Source: Glycomyces paridis
GTDB taxonomy: Bacteria; Actinomycetota; Actinomycetes; Mycobacteriales; Micromonosporaceae
Length of the DNA stretch: 64,000 bases
Assembly: GCF_004912155.1 (NCBI RefSeq)
Contig: NZ_STGX01000023.1
Location: 1 to 64,000, forward strand
Direction: 5' to 3'
The position numbers were made by a program, and so were the translations under genes. Position 1 is the first letter of the stretch. Each line of letters opens with the position of its first letter. Shown here in pieces: positions 36,599-45,795 of this stretch. Below the pieces are notes generated by a model. It was not told the origin of the DNA. It searched no databases and saw nothing but the letters and a program-made list of their open reading frames with translations.

Positions 36599-37270
36599 TC
36601 ACCCCTCCACGGGCTTGAACACCGACGTGAACACCACCGTGTCCGCCGGGAACCGCTCCGCCGCGAACGCCTCCATCTCCGGCGTCACCAGCAGCGCGTC
36701 CACCAGCGCCACACCGTGGTCCACGTCGGCCCAGCCCCCGAACACCACCGCCGGGAACGCCGCCGCCACCTCGTCGGCGATCGCCTGGAGCTCCGCCTCG
36801 CCCAGCTCCTCCGCCGGGTCGCCGAACTCCGGATCGGCGTACGCCAGCTCCGGATAATCCGACAGGTCCACCTCGTCCAACGGCACCGCCGCCTCCGACA
36901 GCACCAGCGACTCCCCGTCGAACACCCCCGTCACCAGGTACGCGCCCCACCGCACCCCCGAAGCCTCCTCATGAGCCACCGACTCCCAGTCCCACCCGGA
37001 CACCGGCAGCCCGCCGCACTGCGGCGGATACGACTCCGCCACCGCCCCGCACAACTCCGGCGACCCCTCCGGATCGTCCTGGAGCACCGTCAAAGCACCC
37101 CGGTACACCGTCCCGTCCCCCGAACCCGTCGGCGACCCGTCCGAACACGTCCTCCCCGTATCGCACGCCGCGTCACCCGACCCGCCGTCACCCGAACCCC
37201 GACCGCACCCCGCCAGCGCCAGCACCGCCGCGAACACGGCGACGCCTCGCAATGCCATTCGTCCCCTCAT
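36599..37270 (-). CDS. Lipoprotein of unknown function
   Basis: A 223-residue protein with a type II signal peptide: basic start, hydrophobic AVFAAVLALAGC with the lipobox LAGC (Cys at about 22). After a G/S/D-rich linker comes an acidic external domain (pI low) with CDTGRTC, a second cysteine pair near LCGAVAESYPPQC, and a C-terminal alpha/beta segment. No family recognised. The ATG at 37270 has GGGGAGGGG upstream; a second ATG four codons later also has a site. Confidence 0.7.
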   Translation of the reverse strand: MRGRMALRGVAVFAAVLALAGCGRGSGDGGSGDAACDTGRTCSDGSPTGSGDGTVYRGALTVLQDDPEGSPELCGAVAESYPPQCGGLPVSGWDWESVAHEEASGVRWGAYLVTGVFDGESLVLSEAAVPLDEVDLSDYPELAYADPEFGDPAEELGEAELQAIADEVAAAFPAVVFGGWADVDHGVALVDALLVTPEMEAFAAERFPADTVVFTSVFKPVEG

Positions 37271-37342
37271 GCCCCTTCGACGCCCCTCCCCGACCCCCGG
37301 TTCCCAGTCGAATAACGGATAACCGAAAACGCACCCCGATGC

Positions 37343-37348
37343 TAGGTT
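37343..37348 (+). promoter_or_regulatory. -10 box upstream of the EamA gene
   Basis: TAGGTT about 100 bases before the ATG at 37449; the start itself has GAGGAGC. The upstream stretch 37310-37330 carries direct repeats ATAACGG/ATAACCG in otherwise GC-rich DNA. Confidence 0.4.
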
Positions 37349-37448
37349 TGGCCCGGCGCCAAGAGCGCCCTCCGGCCGGCGCCGACCGCCGAACCGCCCG
37401 CGGCGAGTACCCCCGCACGCCGCCGCCCACCATGAGGAGCCTCCGCCC

Positions 37449-38375
37449 ATGAGCGAGCGATTCCACACCCGTGCCGCGATCGCCGCAGGCATCACCGTCC
37501 TGTGCTGGGCCTCGGCCTTCGTCTCCATCCGCGACGCCGGACGCCACCTCGACCCCGGACCGCTCACCCTCGGCCGCGCCGGCGTCGCCGCCGTCGTCCT
37601 CCTCGCCGTCTGGGCCGTACGACGCGAAGGCCTCCCCTCCAAACGAGCCTGGCCCGGCATCGCCACCTCCGGCGTCCTCTGGTTCGGCGTCTACATGATC
37701 GCCCTCAACTGGGGCGAACAGCTCGTCGACGCCGGCACCGCCGCCCTCATCGTCAACATCGGACCCATCCTCATCGCCCTCCTCGGCGGCTGGGTCCTCA
37801 AGGAGGGCTTCCCGCCCCGCCTCTTCCTCGGCATCGCCGTCTCCTTCGCCGGCGTCGCCGTCGTCAGCCTCTCCATGTCCCAGCACGGCGCCGCCTCCGT
37901 CGCCGGCGTCCTGCTCTGCCTCGTCTCCGCGATCACCTACGCGATCAGCGTCGTGGTCCAGAAGCCGACCCTCCAGCACTGCAGCTCCCTCCAGTTCACC
38001 GCGTTCGGCAACGCCATCGCCGCCGTCCTGTGCCTGCCCTTCGCGCCCCTGCTGTTCTCCCAGCTCGACGCCGCCCCGGCCTCGGCGACCCTCCACGTCC
38101 TCTACCTCGGACTGTTCCCCACCGCGCTGGCCTTCCTCACCTGGGGCTACGCCCTCAGGTTCACCACCGCCGGGAAACTCGGCGCCACGACCTACGTCGT
38201 CCCCGCGATCGTGGTCGTCCTCTCCTGGCTGCTCCTCGGCGAGATCCCGACCTGGCTCACCCTCGCCGGCGGCGCACTCGCCCTCATCGGCGTCGCCATC
38301 TCCCGCTCGCGGGCCCGCAAGAGCGCGCCCCCCGTCGAGGCCACCGACGCGGCCGCCCCCGCCGAACGGACCTGA
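37449..38375 (+). CDS. EamA/DMT superfamily transporter
   Basis: A 308-residue inner-membrane protein with ten predicted helices in two 5-helix EamA halves (first: CWASAFVSIRDAGRHLDPGPLTLGR; second: VLLCLVSAITYAISVVVQK). Members export amino acids, nucleosides or drugs. ATG preceded by GAGGAGCCTCCG. It ends 1 bp before a convergent gene, without a terminator. Confidence 0.9.
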   Translation: MSERFHTRAAIAAGITVLCWASAFVSIRDAGRHLDPGPLTLGRAGVAAVVLLAVWAVRREGLPSKRAWPGIATSGVLWFGVYMIALNWGEQLVDAGTAALIVNIGPILIALLGGWVLKEGFPPRLFLGIAVSFAGVAVVSLSMSQHGAASVAGVLLCLVSAITYAISVVVQKPTLQHCSSLQFTAFGNAIAAVLCLPFAPLLFSQLDAAPASATLHVLYLGLFPTALAFLTWGYALRFTTAGKLGATTYVVPAIVVVLSWLLLGEIPTWLTLAGGALALIGVAISRSRARKSAPPVEATDAAAPAERT

Positions 38376-38376
38376 C

Positions 38377-38937
38377 TCAGGGCGCCAGACGCTCGGCCAG
38401 GCGGTCGAGGCGGGCTTTCCACGCCGCCTTGGCCGCCGTCACCTCCTCAGGGGAGCCCAACCGCTCCACCTGAACCTGCACGGCGGTCTTCGCCTCGCCC
38501 TTCGCGACGAGGTTCGCCTGCACGCGCGTGCCGTCCGAGGCGTCGAACCTGATCGACTTCGGCGGGGCCGCGCTGCGCTGCGTCAGTTCGAGGTCGCCGA
38601 GCCACCCGGCCTGCTCCTCGGGGTCGGCGAGCTGCTCGAAGGCCGCCCCGATCGCGACCGGGACGGTCTTGGAGGCGCTGGCCGAGAAGGTGCCGTCGGG
38701 GCGCTGGCCGGGTTCGCGCAGGCCGCGCTCCTGCTCGTAGCCGATGGTGATGGACTGCGCCCACCAGCCGTCGAGCTCGAACTCGGCGACCAGCAGGCGC
38801 GCGATGGCGGCGTGGTCGAGTTTCGCCGCGTCCCGCTCGTCGAGGAGGCCGAGCCAGGTCCGCCAGTCCGCCCCGGTCGCCTCGATGAGGGCCTGGTCGG
38901 ACATGGTCTGACGGCGCGGCGCCGTGGGTGCACCCAT
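38377..38937 (-). CDS. DUF4287-like / SRPBCC-type protein
   Basis: A 186-residue soluble protein. The N-terminal part has TGADWRTWLGLLDERDAA and DGWWAQSITIGYEQERGLRE, the pattern of the DUF4287 domain, followed by GTFSASASKTVPV and a C-terminal segment with TQRSAAPPKSIRF and VERLGS as in AHSA1/SRPBCC proteins. Function unknown. The ATG at 38937 is supported by TACCCT 6 nt upstream (leaderless). Confidence 0.65.
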   Translation of the reverse strand: MGAPTAPRRQTMSDQALIEATGADWRTWLGLLDERDAAKLDHAAIARLLVAEFELDGWWAQSITIGYEQERGLREPGQRPDGTFSASASKTVPVAIGAAFEQLADPEEQAGWLGDLELTQRSAAPPKSIRFDASDGTRVQANLVAKGEAKTAVQVQVERLGSPEEVTAAKAAWKARLDRLAERLAP

Positions 38938-38943
38938 GACTCC

Positions 38944-38949
38944 AGGGTA
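38944..38949 (-). promoter_or_regulatory. Leaderless -10 box
   Basis: Minus-strand TACCCT followed by exactly 6 nt and the ATG at 38937. Confidence 0.55.
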
Positions 38950-39017
38950 GGGGAGGGGCGCGGCGCCAGTGTCCGTTTCACGACAGGCGTTTTCAGACCC
39001 GTTGCGCCCCAACGCAC

Positions 39018-39054
39018 CTGAAAGCCCACGCGGTGGTCCTCCCGCCGCTTTCAG
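39018..39054. promoter_or_regulatory. Inverted repeat upstream of the GDSL esterase gene
   Basis: Perfect 8-bp arms CTGAAAGC (39018-39025) and GCTTTCAG (39047-39054), 21 bp apart, about 35 bp upstream of a TACAGT -10 box (39088-39093). Possible operator for a dimer binding across two turns. Confidence 0.35.
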
Positions 39055-39126
39055 GCGATTTGCGGCAGTCGCGGCCGGATCGGGCCTTACAGTTCCTCCT
39101 CGTACCCGACTCGGAACGGAGCCCGC

Positions 39127-39909
39127 ATGATCCCTGCCCGCCCGATTGCGGCGGCACTCGCCGCCGCCCTCGTCCTCCTGCCCGCCGCGGCGGCCCAGGC
39201 CGCACCGGAACCGCCCCCGTACGTCGCCCTCGGCGACTCGTACTCCTCGGGCACCGGCGCCGGACGGTACGCCGACGACGACTGCCTGCGCTCGGACCTG
39301 GCCTATCCGCGGCTCCTGGCGAACAGCCTCGGGGTGCCGCTCGCCCACCAGGCCTGCTCGGGCGCCACGAGCGCCGACCTCCTCGCGCGGCAGCTCGACC
39401 CGCTCGGCGAGGACACCGAACTGGTGACGATCACGATTGGCGGCAACGACATCGGCTGGGCCGAGGCGATCAAGGCGTGCATCACGCCCTTCACGAAGTG
39501 CACCGACGACATCGAAGAGGCCGAAGCCCGGATCGTCGAGGAGCTGCCGGGCCTGCTCGACGGCGTCTACGGCGCGGTGCGCGACCGGGCGCCGGGAGCC
39601 GACGTCTACGTCCTGGGCTACCCGCGCCTGTTCAACGAGCGGGACGAGTGCGACGCCTTCGGGCAGACGAGCCTGGCCGAGCAGCGGCTCATGAACGGGG
39701 CGGCCGACCTGCTCGCGTCGGTGATCGAGGAGTCCGCCGCCGCGCACGGGTTCTTCTACGTGGACGTGCGGTCGGCCTTCGAGGGCCACGCGGTGTGCGA
39801 CGAGGTCGCCTACCTCCACGGCCTGCGCTACCCGGCCGCGGAGTCCTACCACCCGAACGCGCTGGGGCACGCGAACGCGTACTTCCCGGCGATCGCCGGC
39901 GTGCTCTGA
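39127..39909 (+). CDS. Secreted SGNH/GDSL hydrolase (lipase/esterase)
   Basis: A 260-residue protein with a Sec signal peptide (1-25, cleavage after AAAQA). SGNH blocks: YVALGDSYSSGTG (Ser), a G in ACSGATSAD, N in TITIGGNDIGW, and the D/H pair in SYHPNALGH. Four or more cysteines suggest disulfides, as in the SCO-type streptomycete lipases. ATG with GGAACGGAG upstream. A terminator follows. Confidence 0.92.
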   Translation: MIPARPIAAALAAALVLLPAAAAQAAPEPPPYVALGDSYSSGTGAGRYADDDCLRSDLAYPRLLANSLGVPLAHQACSGATSADLLARQLDPLGEDTELVTITIGGNDIGWAEAIKACITPFTKCTDDIEEAEARIVEELPGLLDGVYGAVRDRAPGADVYVLGYPRLFNERDECDAFGQTSLAEQRLMNGAADLLASVIEESAAAHGFFYVDVRSAFEGHAVCDEVAYLHGLRYPAAESYHPNALGHANAYFPAIAGVL

Positions 39910-39917
39910 AGTGGACC

Positions 39918-39943
39918 AGGGCCCGGCGGCGACGCCGGGCCCT
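39918..39943 (+). terminator. Bidirectional terminator
   Basis: Perfect 11-bp stem AGGGCCCGGCG with a 4-base loop GCGA, between convergent genes. Confidence 0.8.
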
Positions 39944-39948
39944 TCCGG

Positions 39949-40536
39949 CTATTGCCAGCGGTCGGGCAGTGCCGCGAAGCCCGGGTCGACCACCGCGTAG
40001 CGGCCGACGTTCCACGTCCAGGCGCGCACCCGCGTGAGCGGGTGGTCGGGGAACTGGGCGTCGAAGGCCGGGTCGTCGCCGCGGTGGAACGGCAGCTTCG
40101 TCCGCAGCTGCGGGTCGAACGGGTGGGGCATGACCCAGTTGTCGAAGCCCAACTGCGCCATGAGGGTCGCCTCGCGCAGCCCCGACATGCCGTGCTCGGC
40201 GGCCATGTACATCAGCTGCGCGTAGTTCGGGGCCTTCGCGAGCGTGAAGGAGGCGAGGAACCTCTGGCCGCTCTGCGCGTGGTTGTTGGGCACCTTGATG
40301 AGCTGGCGCACGGCGGTGACCCCGCCGAGGTTGGCGAGGTCGACCTCGATGAGACATCCGGCCTCGGCGTACATCCCGGCGAATCCGCGCCGCAGGGCGT
40401 GCTGGTCATGTAGCCATTCGACCGGGAAGGGGGTCCCCTCCACGACTTTGACGACGGCGACGTCGCCGGTCCGCGGGTCGGTCCAGGTGGACGAGTCCTG
40501 TTGCTGGAGACCGGCAGTGTTGAAGGAGATGACCAT
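39949..40536 (-). CDS. Hypothetical soluble protein
   Basis: A 195-residue protein with no signal or membrane helix. It has three parts: a start with DPRTGDVAVVKVVEGTPFP; a middle with RQLIKVPNNHAQSGQRFLASFT, suggestive of beta-structure; and a W-rich end (RVRAWTWNVGRYAVVDPGF). I do not recognise the family. ATG at 40536 is supported by TAATCT 6 nt upstream. Confidence 0.6.
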   Translation of the reverse strand: MVISFNTAGLQQQDSSTWTDPRTGDVAVVKVVEGTPFPVEWLHDQHALRRGFAGMYAEAGCLIEVDLANLGGVTAVRQLIKVPNNHAQSGQRFLASFTLAKAPNYAQLMYMAAEHGMSGLREATLMAQLGFDNWVMPHPFDPQLRTKLPFHRGDDPAFDAQFPDHPLTRVRAWTWNVGRYAVVDPGFAALPDRWQ

Positions 40537-40542
40537 GGGGAG

Positions 40543-40548
40543 AGATTA
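40543..40548 (-). promoter_or_regulatory. Leaderless -10 box
   Basis: Minus-strand TAATCT, 6 nt, then ATG at 40536. Confidence 0.55.
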
Positions 40549-40632
40549 ACCTGCCTCATGTTCACATTCGAGACTGGACGGACGCCCTCCCGCCTTCCGA
40601 ACCTCCGTCTCTTATAGACCAATTGTGACGCC

Positions 40633-42852
40633 TCAGGCCTGCAATGCCAGCGCCAGCGGATGCACCGACGACGCCCCCGCCTCGCGCAGCCGCATGGCCG
40701 CCACGGTCGCCGACCAGCCGCTGTCGCGCACGTCGTCCACCAGCAGCACACCGGTCCCCGGGACCGGGAAGTCCACGGTGAACGCGTCGAGGACCTGCTG
40801 GAGGCGCTGCGCGCTGTTCGCCCGCGGCGCCCCCGAGGACGCGCTCGGCGTCCGGCCCAGCGCGCCCAGGTACTCCATGCGGCCGAGTCGCGCGATCCGC
40901 TCGGCCAGCCCGTTCACCAAGCGCGGGCGCGAGAGCGATCCCATCGAGACGACCGCCGAGGGGCGCTCGGACCAGTCCCAGGCGGCGAGCACCTTGACCA
41001 CCGCCCCGAACACGTCCTCGGGCACCTCCCGGTCGGCGCCGTCGGCGAGCAGCGCCCGCAGCGGGCCGCCCCAGCCGATGTCGGAGAGCCGCGCGAGTGC
41101 CCGGCCCGCCTCGGCGCCGCGCTCGGCCGGGATCTTGCCCTTGAGGTCGATGCCGATCGCCTGCAAACCCGTGGGCCACATGCGCTTCGCCTCGAACGCC
41201 ACGCCGGGTTTGGACAGGGCCGAGGCCGCGCCCTCGGCGGCCTCGGCCGAGACCTTCGCCTCGGTGCGGTCGCCGGTGCAGTTGTCGCAGCGCCCGCAAG
41301 GCTCGGCGCCCGCGTCGTCGAGCTCGGCGCGCAGGAACTCCAGGCGGCACCGGTCGGTGGCCTCGTAGGCGAGCATCCGCTGCTGCTCGTGGCGCCGGGC
41401 GGCGGCGACCCGCTCGTAGCGCTCGGCGTCGTAGACCCACGGCGCGCCGGTGGACTCCCAGCCGCCCTTGACGCGGCGGACCGCGCCGTCCACGTCGAGG
41501 ACCTTGAGCATCATCTCCAGTCGGGAGCGGCGCAGGTCCACGCGCGTCTCCAGCGCGGCCGTCGACAGCGAGCGGCCCTCGGCGGCGAGCACGTCGAGCG
41601 TGCGGCGCACGGCCTCCTCGGCCGGGAACGACAGCGACCCGAAGTAGTCCCAGATCGCGCGGTCCTCGCTGCCGGGCAGCAGGACCACCTCGGCGCGGTC
41701 GCGGGCGCGCCCGGCGCGGCCGATCTGCTGGTAGTAGGCCACGGGGGAGGAAGGTGCTCCCAAGTGGACGACGAAGCCGAGGTCGGGCTTGTCGAAGCCC
41801 ATGCCGAGCGCGCTCGTCGCCACGAGGGCCTTGATGCGGTTGGCGAGGAGGTCCTCCTCGCGTTCGAGGCGCTCGGCGTTGTCGGTGCGGCCGGTGTAGG
41901 AGGCGACGGTGTGGCCGCGCCCGTTGAGGTAGTCGCTGACCTCCTCGGCGGCGGCCACGGTGAGCGTGTAGACGATCCCCGAGCCGTCCATGCGAGGCAG
42001 GTGCTCGTCGAGCCAGGCGAGGCGGTGGGCGTTGTCGGGCAGGTCGGCCACCGAGAGCCGCAGCGACTCGCGGTCGAGGCTGCCGCGAAGCACGAGGGTC
42101 GCCTCGGCGTGCGGGTGGTCCTCGTGGGCGCCGTCGTTGTGGCGGCGGTCGAGCTGCTCGGCGATGTCGGCCGAGACGCGCGCGTTCGCGGTCGCGGTCG
42201 TGGCGAGCACCGGGACCTCGGCGGGCAGGTCGTCCAGGAACGAGGCGATGCGCCGGTAGTCGGGGCGGAAGTCGTGGCCCCAGTCGGAGATGCAGTGGGC
42301 CTCGTCGACCACGAGGAGGCCGCAGCCCGCGGCGAGCTTGGGGAGCTGGTAGTCGCGGAAGGACGGGTTGTTCAGCCGCTCGGGGCTGATGAGGAGCACG
42401 TCGACGGCGTCCTCGGCAATCGCCTCGGCGATCGCGTCCCAGTCCTCGGGGTTGGCCGAGTTGATGGTGCGGGCGCGCACGCCCGCGCGCTCGGCGGCCT
42501 CGATCTGGTTGCGCATGAGCGCCAGGAGCGGCGAGACGATGACCGTGGGGCCCGCGCCGCGGCGGCGCAGCAGCGACGTGGCGGTGAAGTACACCGCGGA
42601 CTTGCCGAACCCGGTGCGCTGCACCAGGAGCACGCGGCGCCCGACCGCGTCGCGCCGCCCCTCTGCGGCGCCGCCGCAGAGCGCCTCGATCGCCCGCCAC
42701 TGGTCGGCCCGCAGCCGCGCGTGCTCGCCCGCGAGGGCGCGCAGCAGCGCCTCGGCCTCCTCGCGCAGCGCCCCTCCGCTGGTTGGCCCGCTGCCGGTCA
42801 CCCCGCTGCCGGTCGCTTCGCCGTCATGTCCCGTTTCGCCGTGTCCCGCCAT
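40633..42852 (-). CDS. RecQ-family DNA helicase with phosphoribosyltransferase-like C-terminus
   Basis: A 739-residue helicase. The N-terminal RecA-like domain has [12 protein letters not shown] (Walker A), [20 protein letters not shown] (Walker B plus RecQ loop) and ATTATA; the second has the [10 protein letters not shown] motif. A zinc-type region follows ([10 protein letters not shown] ... CGRCDNC). The last ~60 residues carry [13 protein letters not shown], the PRPP-loop signature of phosphoribosyltransferases, with no full catalytic domain visible, so its role is unclear. ATG at 42852 lies 7 nt after TACAAC; a GTG at 42858 is the alternative. It unwinds DNA 3'-5' in repair and recombination. 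Confidence 0.88.
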   Translation of the reverse strand: MAGHGETGHDGEATGSGVTGSGPTSGGALREEAEALLRALAGEHARLRADQWRAIEALCGGAAEGRRDAVGRRVLLVQRTGFGKSAVYFTATSLLRRRGAGPTVIVSPLLALMRNQIEAAERAGVRARTINSANPEDWDAIAEAIAEDAVDVLLISPERLNNPSFRDYQLPKLAAGCGLLVVDEAHCISDWGHDFRPDYRRIASFLDDLPAEVPVLATTATANARVSADIAEQLDRRHNDGAHEDHPHAEATLVLRGSLDRESLRLSVADLPDNAHRLAWLDEHLPRMDGSGIVYTLTVAAAEEVSDYLNGRGHTVASYTGRTDNAERLEREEDLLANRIKALVATSALGMGFDKPDLGFVVHLGAPSSPVAYYQQIGRAGRARDRAEVVLLPGSEDRAIWDYFGSLSFPAEEAVRRTLDVLAAEGRSLSTAALETRVDLRRSRLEMMLKVLDVDGAVRRVKGGWESTGAPWVYDAERYERVAAARRHEQQRMLAYEATDRCRLEFLRAELDDAGAEPCGRCDNCTGDRTEAKVSAEAAEGAASALSKPGVAFEAKRMWPTGLQAIGIDLKGKIPAERGAEAGRALARLSDIGWGGPLRALLADGADREVPEDVFGAVVKVLAAWDWSERPSAVVSMGSLSRPRLVNGLAERIARLGRMEYLGALGRTPSASSGAPRANSAQRLQQVLDAFTVDFPVPGTGVLLVDDVRDSGWSATVAAMRLREAGASSVHPLALALQA

Positions 42853-43034
42853 AGGCACCGTTGTACCCCATCCCTGTGACGATCCGAGCCCGCCCCGGGC
42901 CCGGGGCGCCGCGCCGGTGCGCCGCTCCGTTCGCGGTGCTGGCCGCGCGGCGATGTGGCGAGGGCAGCTCGCGTTCGAGGCGATGTCGTACCCGGCGGGT
43001 ACTTTTGAACCAGGGGTCCCTTAAGACGGGAATA

Positions 43035-43430
43035 TCATGATATTTCGGTGTAAGTCCAGTCGTCGGTGTCGTCGGGTTCCGTCCCGTCCGGATCGTCGAG
43101 CTCCGCGGCGAGGAGCTTGAGGTCGTAGACCGACATGCGCTGGGACCGGTCCGCCCTGCCCTTCGAGCTCACCGTCACGCCGTCCTCGCGCAACAGGTCC
43201 GGCACGTCCTTACCGGTGCGCCCGTCCGCCCACCGGAACCCCTCAGAGACCGTGCCGCCCGCCGTCAGCACCCGGTACGCCTGCTCCACGCTCCCGTCCC
43301 GCATGTACGCGCCGACCTGCCGCGGCCCGGTGCCGATCAGCTCCGCCAGATCCCCGTACGAGGTCCAGGTGCCCTCCGGCAGCGCCTCCACGACCCGGCG
43401 CACCAGCTCCCATTCCCGTTCAGTGGTCAT
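43035..43430 (-). CDS. Alkyltransferase-like (ATL) DNA-binding protein of the MGMT family
   Basis: A 131-residue protein. It has the MGMT DNA-binding fold (EALPEGTWTSYGDLAELIGTGPRQVGAYM) but lacks the active-site PCHR cysteine; the position is occupied by a GGTVSEGF segment, so it cannot remove alkyl groups. ATL proteins bind alkyl-guanine and pass it to nucleotide excision repair. The acidic tail (DDPDGTEPDDTDD) is extra. Leaderless TAGATT box 6 nt before the ATG. Confidence 0.82.
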   Translation of the reverse strand: MTTEREWELVRRVVEALPEGTWTSYGDLAELIGTGPRQVGAYMRDGSVEQAYRVLTAGGTVSEGFRWADGRTGKDVPDLLREDGVTVSSKGRADRSQRMSVYDLKLLAAELDDPDGTEPDDTDDWTYTEIS

Positions 43431-43436
43431 CTCGGC

Positions 43437-43442
43437 AATCTA
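43437..43442 (-). promoter_or_regulatory. Leaderless -10 box
   Basis: Minus-strand TAGATT, 6 nt, then ATG at 43430. Confidence 0.55.
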
Positions 43443-43523
43443 CGGGGCGCCCCGCCGGGCGTCGCCCGCCACCCGGGGCGCGCTCACCCGCTACGGACGC
43501 ACCACTTGGTGTTAACGTCGAAC

Positions 43524-43609
43524 CAGACAGGGGAGCCGATTGGCTGAGAGTGCGGAACCGACCGCAGACCCTCACACCTGATCCGGGTAATACCGGCGTA
43601 GGAAGTCGT
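43524..43609 (+). ncRNA. TPP riboswitch (THI element)
   Basis: The classic thiamine pyrophosphate aptamer: GGGGAGCC, GGCTGAGAG (43542-43550), GACCCTCACACCTGATCC, GGGTAATACCGGCGTAGG, closing with GGAAGTC. All conserved core blocks are present in order. A TAACGT -10 box (43513-43518) lies just upstream. It controls the thiamine-type transporter genes that follow, shutting them when TPP is high. Confidence 0.97.
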
Positions 43610-43659
43610 TCGTCGACCGCTGTCGCGTCGTGTCCCTGCATTTCGTGAAAGGCATGCCC

Positions 43660-44262
43660 ATGCCCGACAGCACCCTCCCCGCGGCCCCCGGCCGCTGGCG
43701 CACCGTCGACATCCTCACCTGCGCCGTCCTCGCCGTCGCCTTCGGCGTCGTCTTCTGGGCCTGGAACTTCGTCTGGGCCGGAATGGAACCGGTCCTCAAG
43801 TTCCTGCCCCCGCTCGCCGGCGTCCTCTACGGCCTGTGGCTCATCCCCGCCGTCCTCGCCCCGCTCATCGTCCGCCGCGCCGGCGCCGGCGTCCTCACCG
43901 AGGCCCTCGCCGCCACCGTCTCCGCGCTCCTCGGCTCCTTCTGGGGCGTCTTCGTCGTCTACCAGGGCCTCATCCAGGGCCTCGGCGGCGAACTCGCCTT
44001 CGCCGCCGGACGCTACCGCCGCTACGACACCGCCATCGCCGCCGCCTCCGGCGCCCTCGCGGCCCTCTTCGCCACCCTCTTCGACGTCTTCGTCTACTAC
44101 CCGAACTACGACCTGTGGACCTACCAGGTGCCCTACGTCGCCTTCGCCATGGTCTCGGGCGCCCTCGTCGCCGGACTCGGCTCCAAGGCCCTCGTCAAGG
44201 CCATGCTCCCCACCGGCGTCCTCGACCGGTTCCCCGCCGGACGCGAACGGGCCCGGATCTGA
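43660..44262 (+). CDS. ykoE: Thiamine/hydroxymethylpyrimidine ECF transporter S component (YkoE type)
   Basis: A 200-residue membrane protein with about six helices, beginning RTVDILTCAVLAVAFGVVFWAWN, and containing YGLWLIPAVLAPLIVRRAGAG and SALLGSFWGVFVVYQGLIQGLGGE, the YkoE family pattern. It captures the vitamin precursor for the ECF module next door. ATG at 43660 chosen for GAAAGG 7 nt upstream; the earlier ATG at 43654 is too close to it. Directly controlled by the TPP riboswitch. The next gene starts 4 bases later. Confidence 0.93.
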   Translation: MPDSTLPAAPGRWRTVDILTCAVLAVAFGVVFWAWNFVWAGMEPVLKFLPPLAGVLYGLWLIPAVLAPLIVRRAGAGVLTEALAATVSALLGSFWGVFVVYQGLIQGLGGELAFAAGRYRRYDTAIAAASGALAALFATLFDVFVYYPNYDLWTYQVPYVAFAMVSGALVAGLGSKALVKAMLPTGVLDRFPAGRERARI

Positions 44263-44266
44263 CCCG

Positions 44267-45706
44267 ATGATCAAGGTCGAGTTCCGCGGCTTCGCCTGGC
44301 GCCACGCCGGACGCCGCGCCCAGGCCGTCTCGGACGTCGACCTGCGCGTCGAGCCCGGCGAGCGGGTGCTCCTGCTCGGCCCCTCGGGGTCGGGCAAGTC
44401 CACCCTGCTCGCCGCGCTCGCCGGGCTCCTCACCGCCGACTCGGGCGAACAGGACGGCGACGTCCTCCTCGACGGCCGCCCCGCCCTCGAACTCCAGCCT
44501 CGCGTCGGCATCCTCTTCCAAGACCCCGAAACCCAACTCGTCATGGCCCGCAGCGGCGACGACGTCGCCTTCGGCCTCGAGAACCAGGCGGTGCCGCCCG
44601 ACCGCATCTGGCCCCGCGTCCACCGCGCCCTCGACGCCGTCGGCTTCCCCTACGAGCCCTCCCGCGACACCCACGCCCTCTCCGGAGGCGAACAGCAGCG
44701 CCTCGCCCTCGCCGGCGTCCTCGCCCGCAGGCCCGGCCTCATCCTCCTCGACGAACCCACCGCGAACCTCGACCCTGAAGGGGCCGAAGCGATCCGCGAA
44801 GCCCTCCGCTCCGCGCTCGCCGACACCGAAGCCACCATGATCGTCATCGAGCACCGCGTGGCCGACCTCCTCGACCTCGTCGACCGCGTCATCGCCCTCG
44901 GCCCCGGCGGCACCCTCATAGCCGACGGCCCCGCCGAGAAGGTCCTCGCCGAACACGGCGACCACCTCGCCGCCCAAGGCGTCTGGGTGCCCGGCGCGCC
45001 CGTGCCGCGCCGACCCGCCCCCGCCCCGGGCGACACCGCCCTGCGCGGCGAAGGCCTCACCCTCGTCCACCCCCGCGCCGACCGGCCCGCCCTCGACGGC
45101 GTCTCCTTCGACCTCCGCGCCGGCGAACTCCTCGCCGTCACCGGCCCCAACGGCTCCGGCAAGTCCACACTCGCCCTCCTCGCCGGCGGCCTCGCCGCCC
45201 CCACCCGCGGCCGCGCCACCGTCCCCGGCGAGCCCCGCCCCCTCCACCGCCTCCCCGCCCGCCGCCTCGCCACCCGGGTCGGCTCGGTGTTCCAAGACCC
45301 CGAGCACCAGTTCGTGACCGCCACCGTCCGCGACGAACTCGCCTTCGGCCCCCGCCAGGCCGGCTGGCCGAAGGACCGCGTCGACGCCCGCGTGAGCGAA
45401 CTCCTCGAACGACTCCGCCTCGCGCCCCTCGCGGCCGCGAACCCCCACACCCTCTCCGGCGGCGAAGCCCGCCGCCTCTCGGTCGCGGGCGCCCTTGCCG
45501 CCGCACCCGGCGTCCTCCTCCTCGACGAACCCACCTTCGGCCAGGACCGCCGCACCTGGGGCGAACTCGTCGACCTCACCGCCGACATCCGCGACGAAGG
45601 CACCGCCCTCCTCGCCGTCACCCACGACCGCGACTTCGCCGCCGCCCTCGCGACCCGCGAACTCGTCCTCGACGCCGGCCGTGCCCGCGAAGGAGAGCAC
45701 CGATGA
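44267..45706 (+). CDS. ykoD: ECF transporter ATPase, two fused ATP-binding domains (YkoD type)
   Basis: A 479-residue fusion of the two ECF ATPases. Domain 1: GPSGSGKST (about 40-48), LSGGEQQRLALAGVL and ILLDEPTANLD. Domain 2: GPNGSGKST (about 295), LSGGEARRLSVAGAL and LLLDEPTFGQD. Both Walker B motifs keep the catalytic Glu. It powers uptake with the S component (YkoE) and T component. Its stop TGA overlaps the ATG of a 30-codon frame (ATGA). Confidence 0.95.
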   Translation: MIKVEFRGFAWRHAGRRAQAVSDVDLRVEPGERVLLLGPSGSGKSTLLAALAGLLTADSGEQDGDVLLDGRPALELQPRVGILFQDPETQLVMARSGDDVAFGLENQAVPPDRIWPRVHRALDAVGFPYEPSRDTHALSGGEQQRLALAGVLARRPGLILLDEPTANLDPEGAEAIREALRSALADTEATMIVIEHRVADLLDLVDRVIALGPGGTLIADGPAEKVLAEHGDHLAAQGVWVPGAPVPRRPAPAPGDTALRGEGLTLVHPRADRPALDGVSFDLRAGELLAVTGPNGSGKSTLALLAGGLAAPTRGRATVPGEPRPLHRLPARRLATRVGSVFQDPEHQFVTATVRDELAFGPRQAGWPKDRVDARVSELLERLRLAPLAAANPHTLSGGEARRLSVAGALAAAPGVLLLDEPTFGQDRRTWGELVDLTADIRDEGTALLAVTHDRDFAAALATRELVLDAGRAREGEHR

Positions 45707-45795
45707 CCGCCCGCCGCGAACGCGCGCCACGGACGGCGGTCGCCCGAGGCCGGAGGCCCCGCGGCGCGTCGCCTACCCGGAGGCGGGCGTGCTGA
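45703..45795 (+). CDS. 30-codon overlapping frame bridging ykoD and the T-component gene
   Basis: ATG overlaps the ykoD stop (ATGA); the frame encodes MTARRERAPRTAVARGRRP and more, eight or more arginines in 30 residues, and stops at 45793-45795, just after the GTG start (45789) of the T-component gene in another frame. It may only pass ribosomes along (translational coupling), or the peptide may be meaningless. Not recognised. Confidence 0.3.
   Translation: MTARRERAPRTAVARGRRPRGASPTRRRAC

Noticed and set aside
45703-45795. Frameshift in the ECF T-component gene
   Set aside because: The GTG at 45789 has its own good ribosome-binding site and the protein start fits the family, so no frameshift needs to be assumed.
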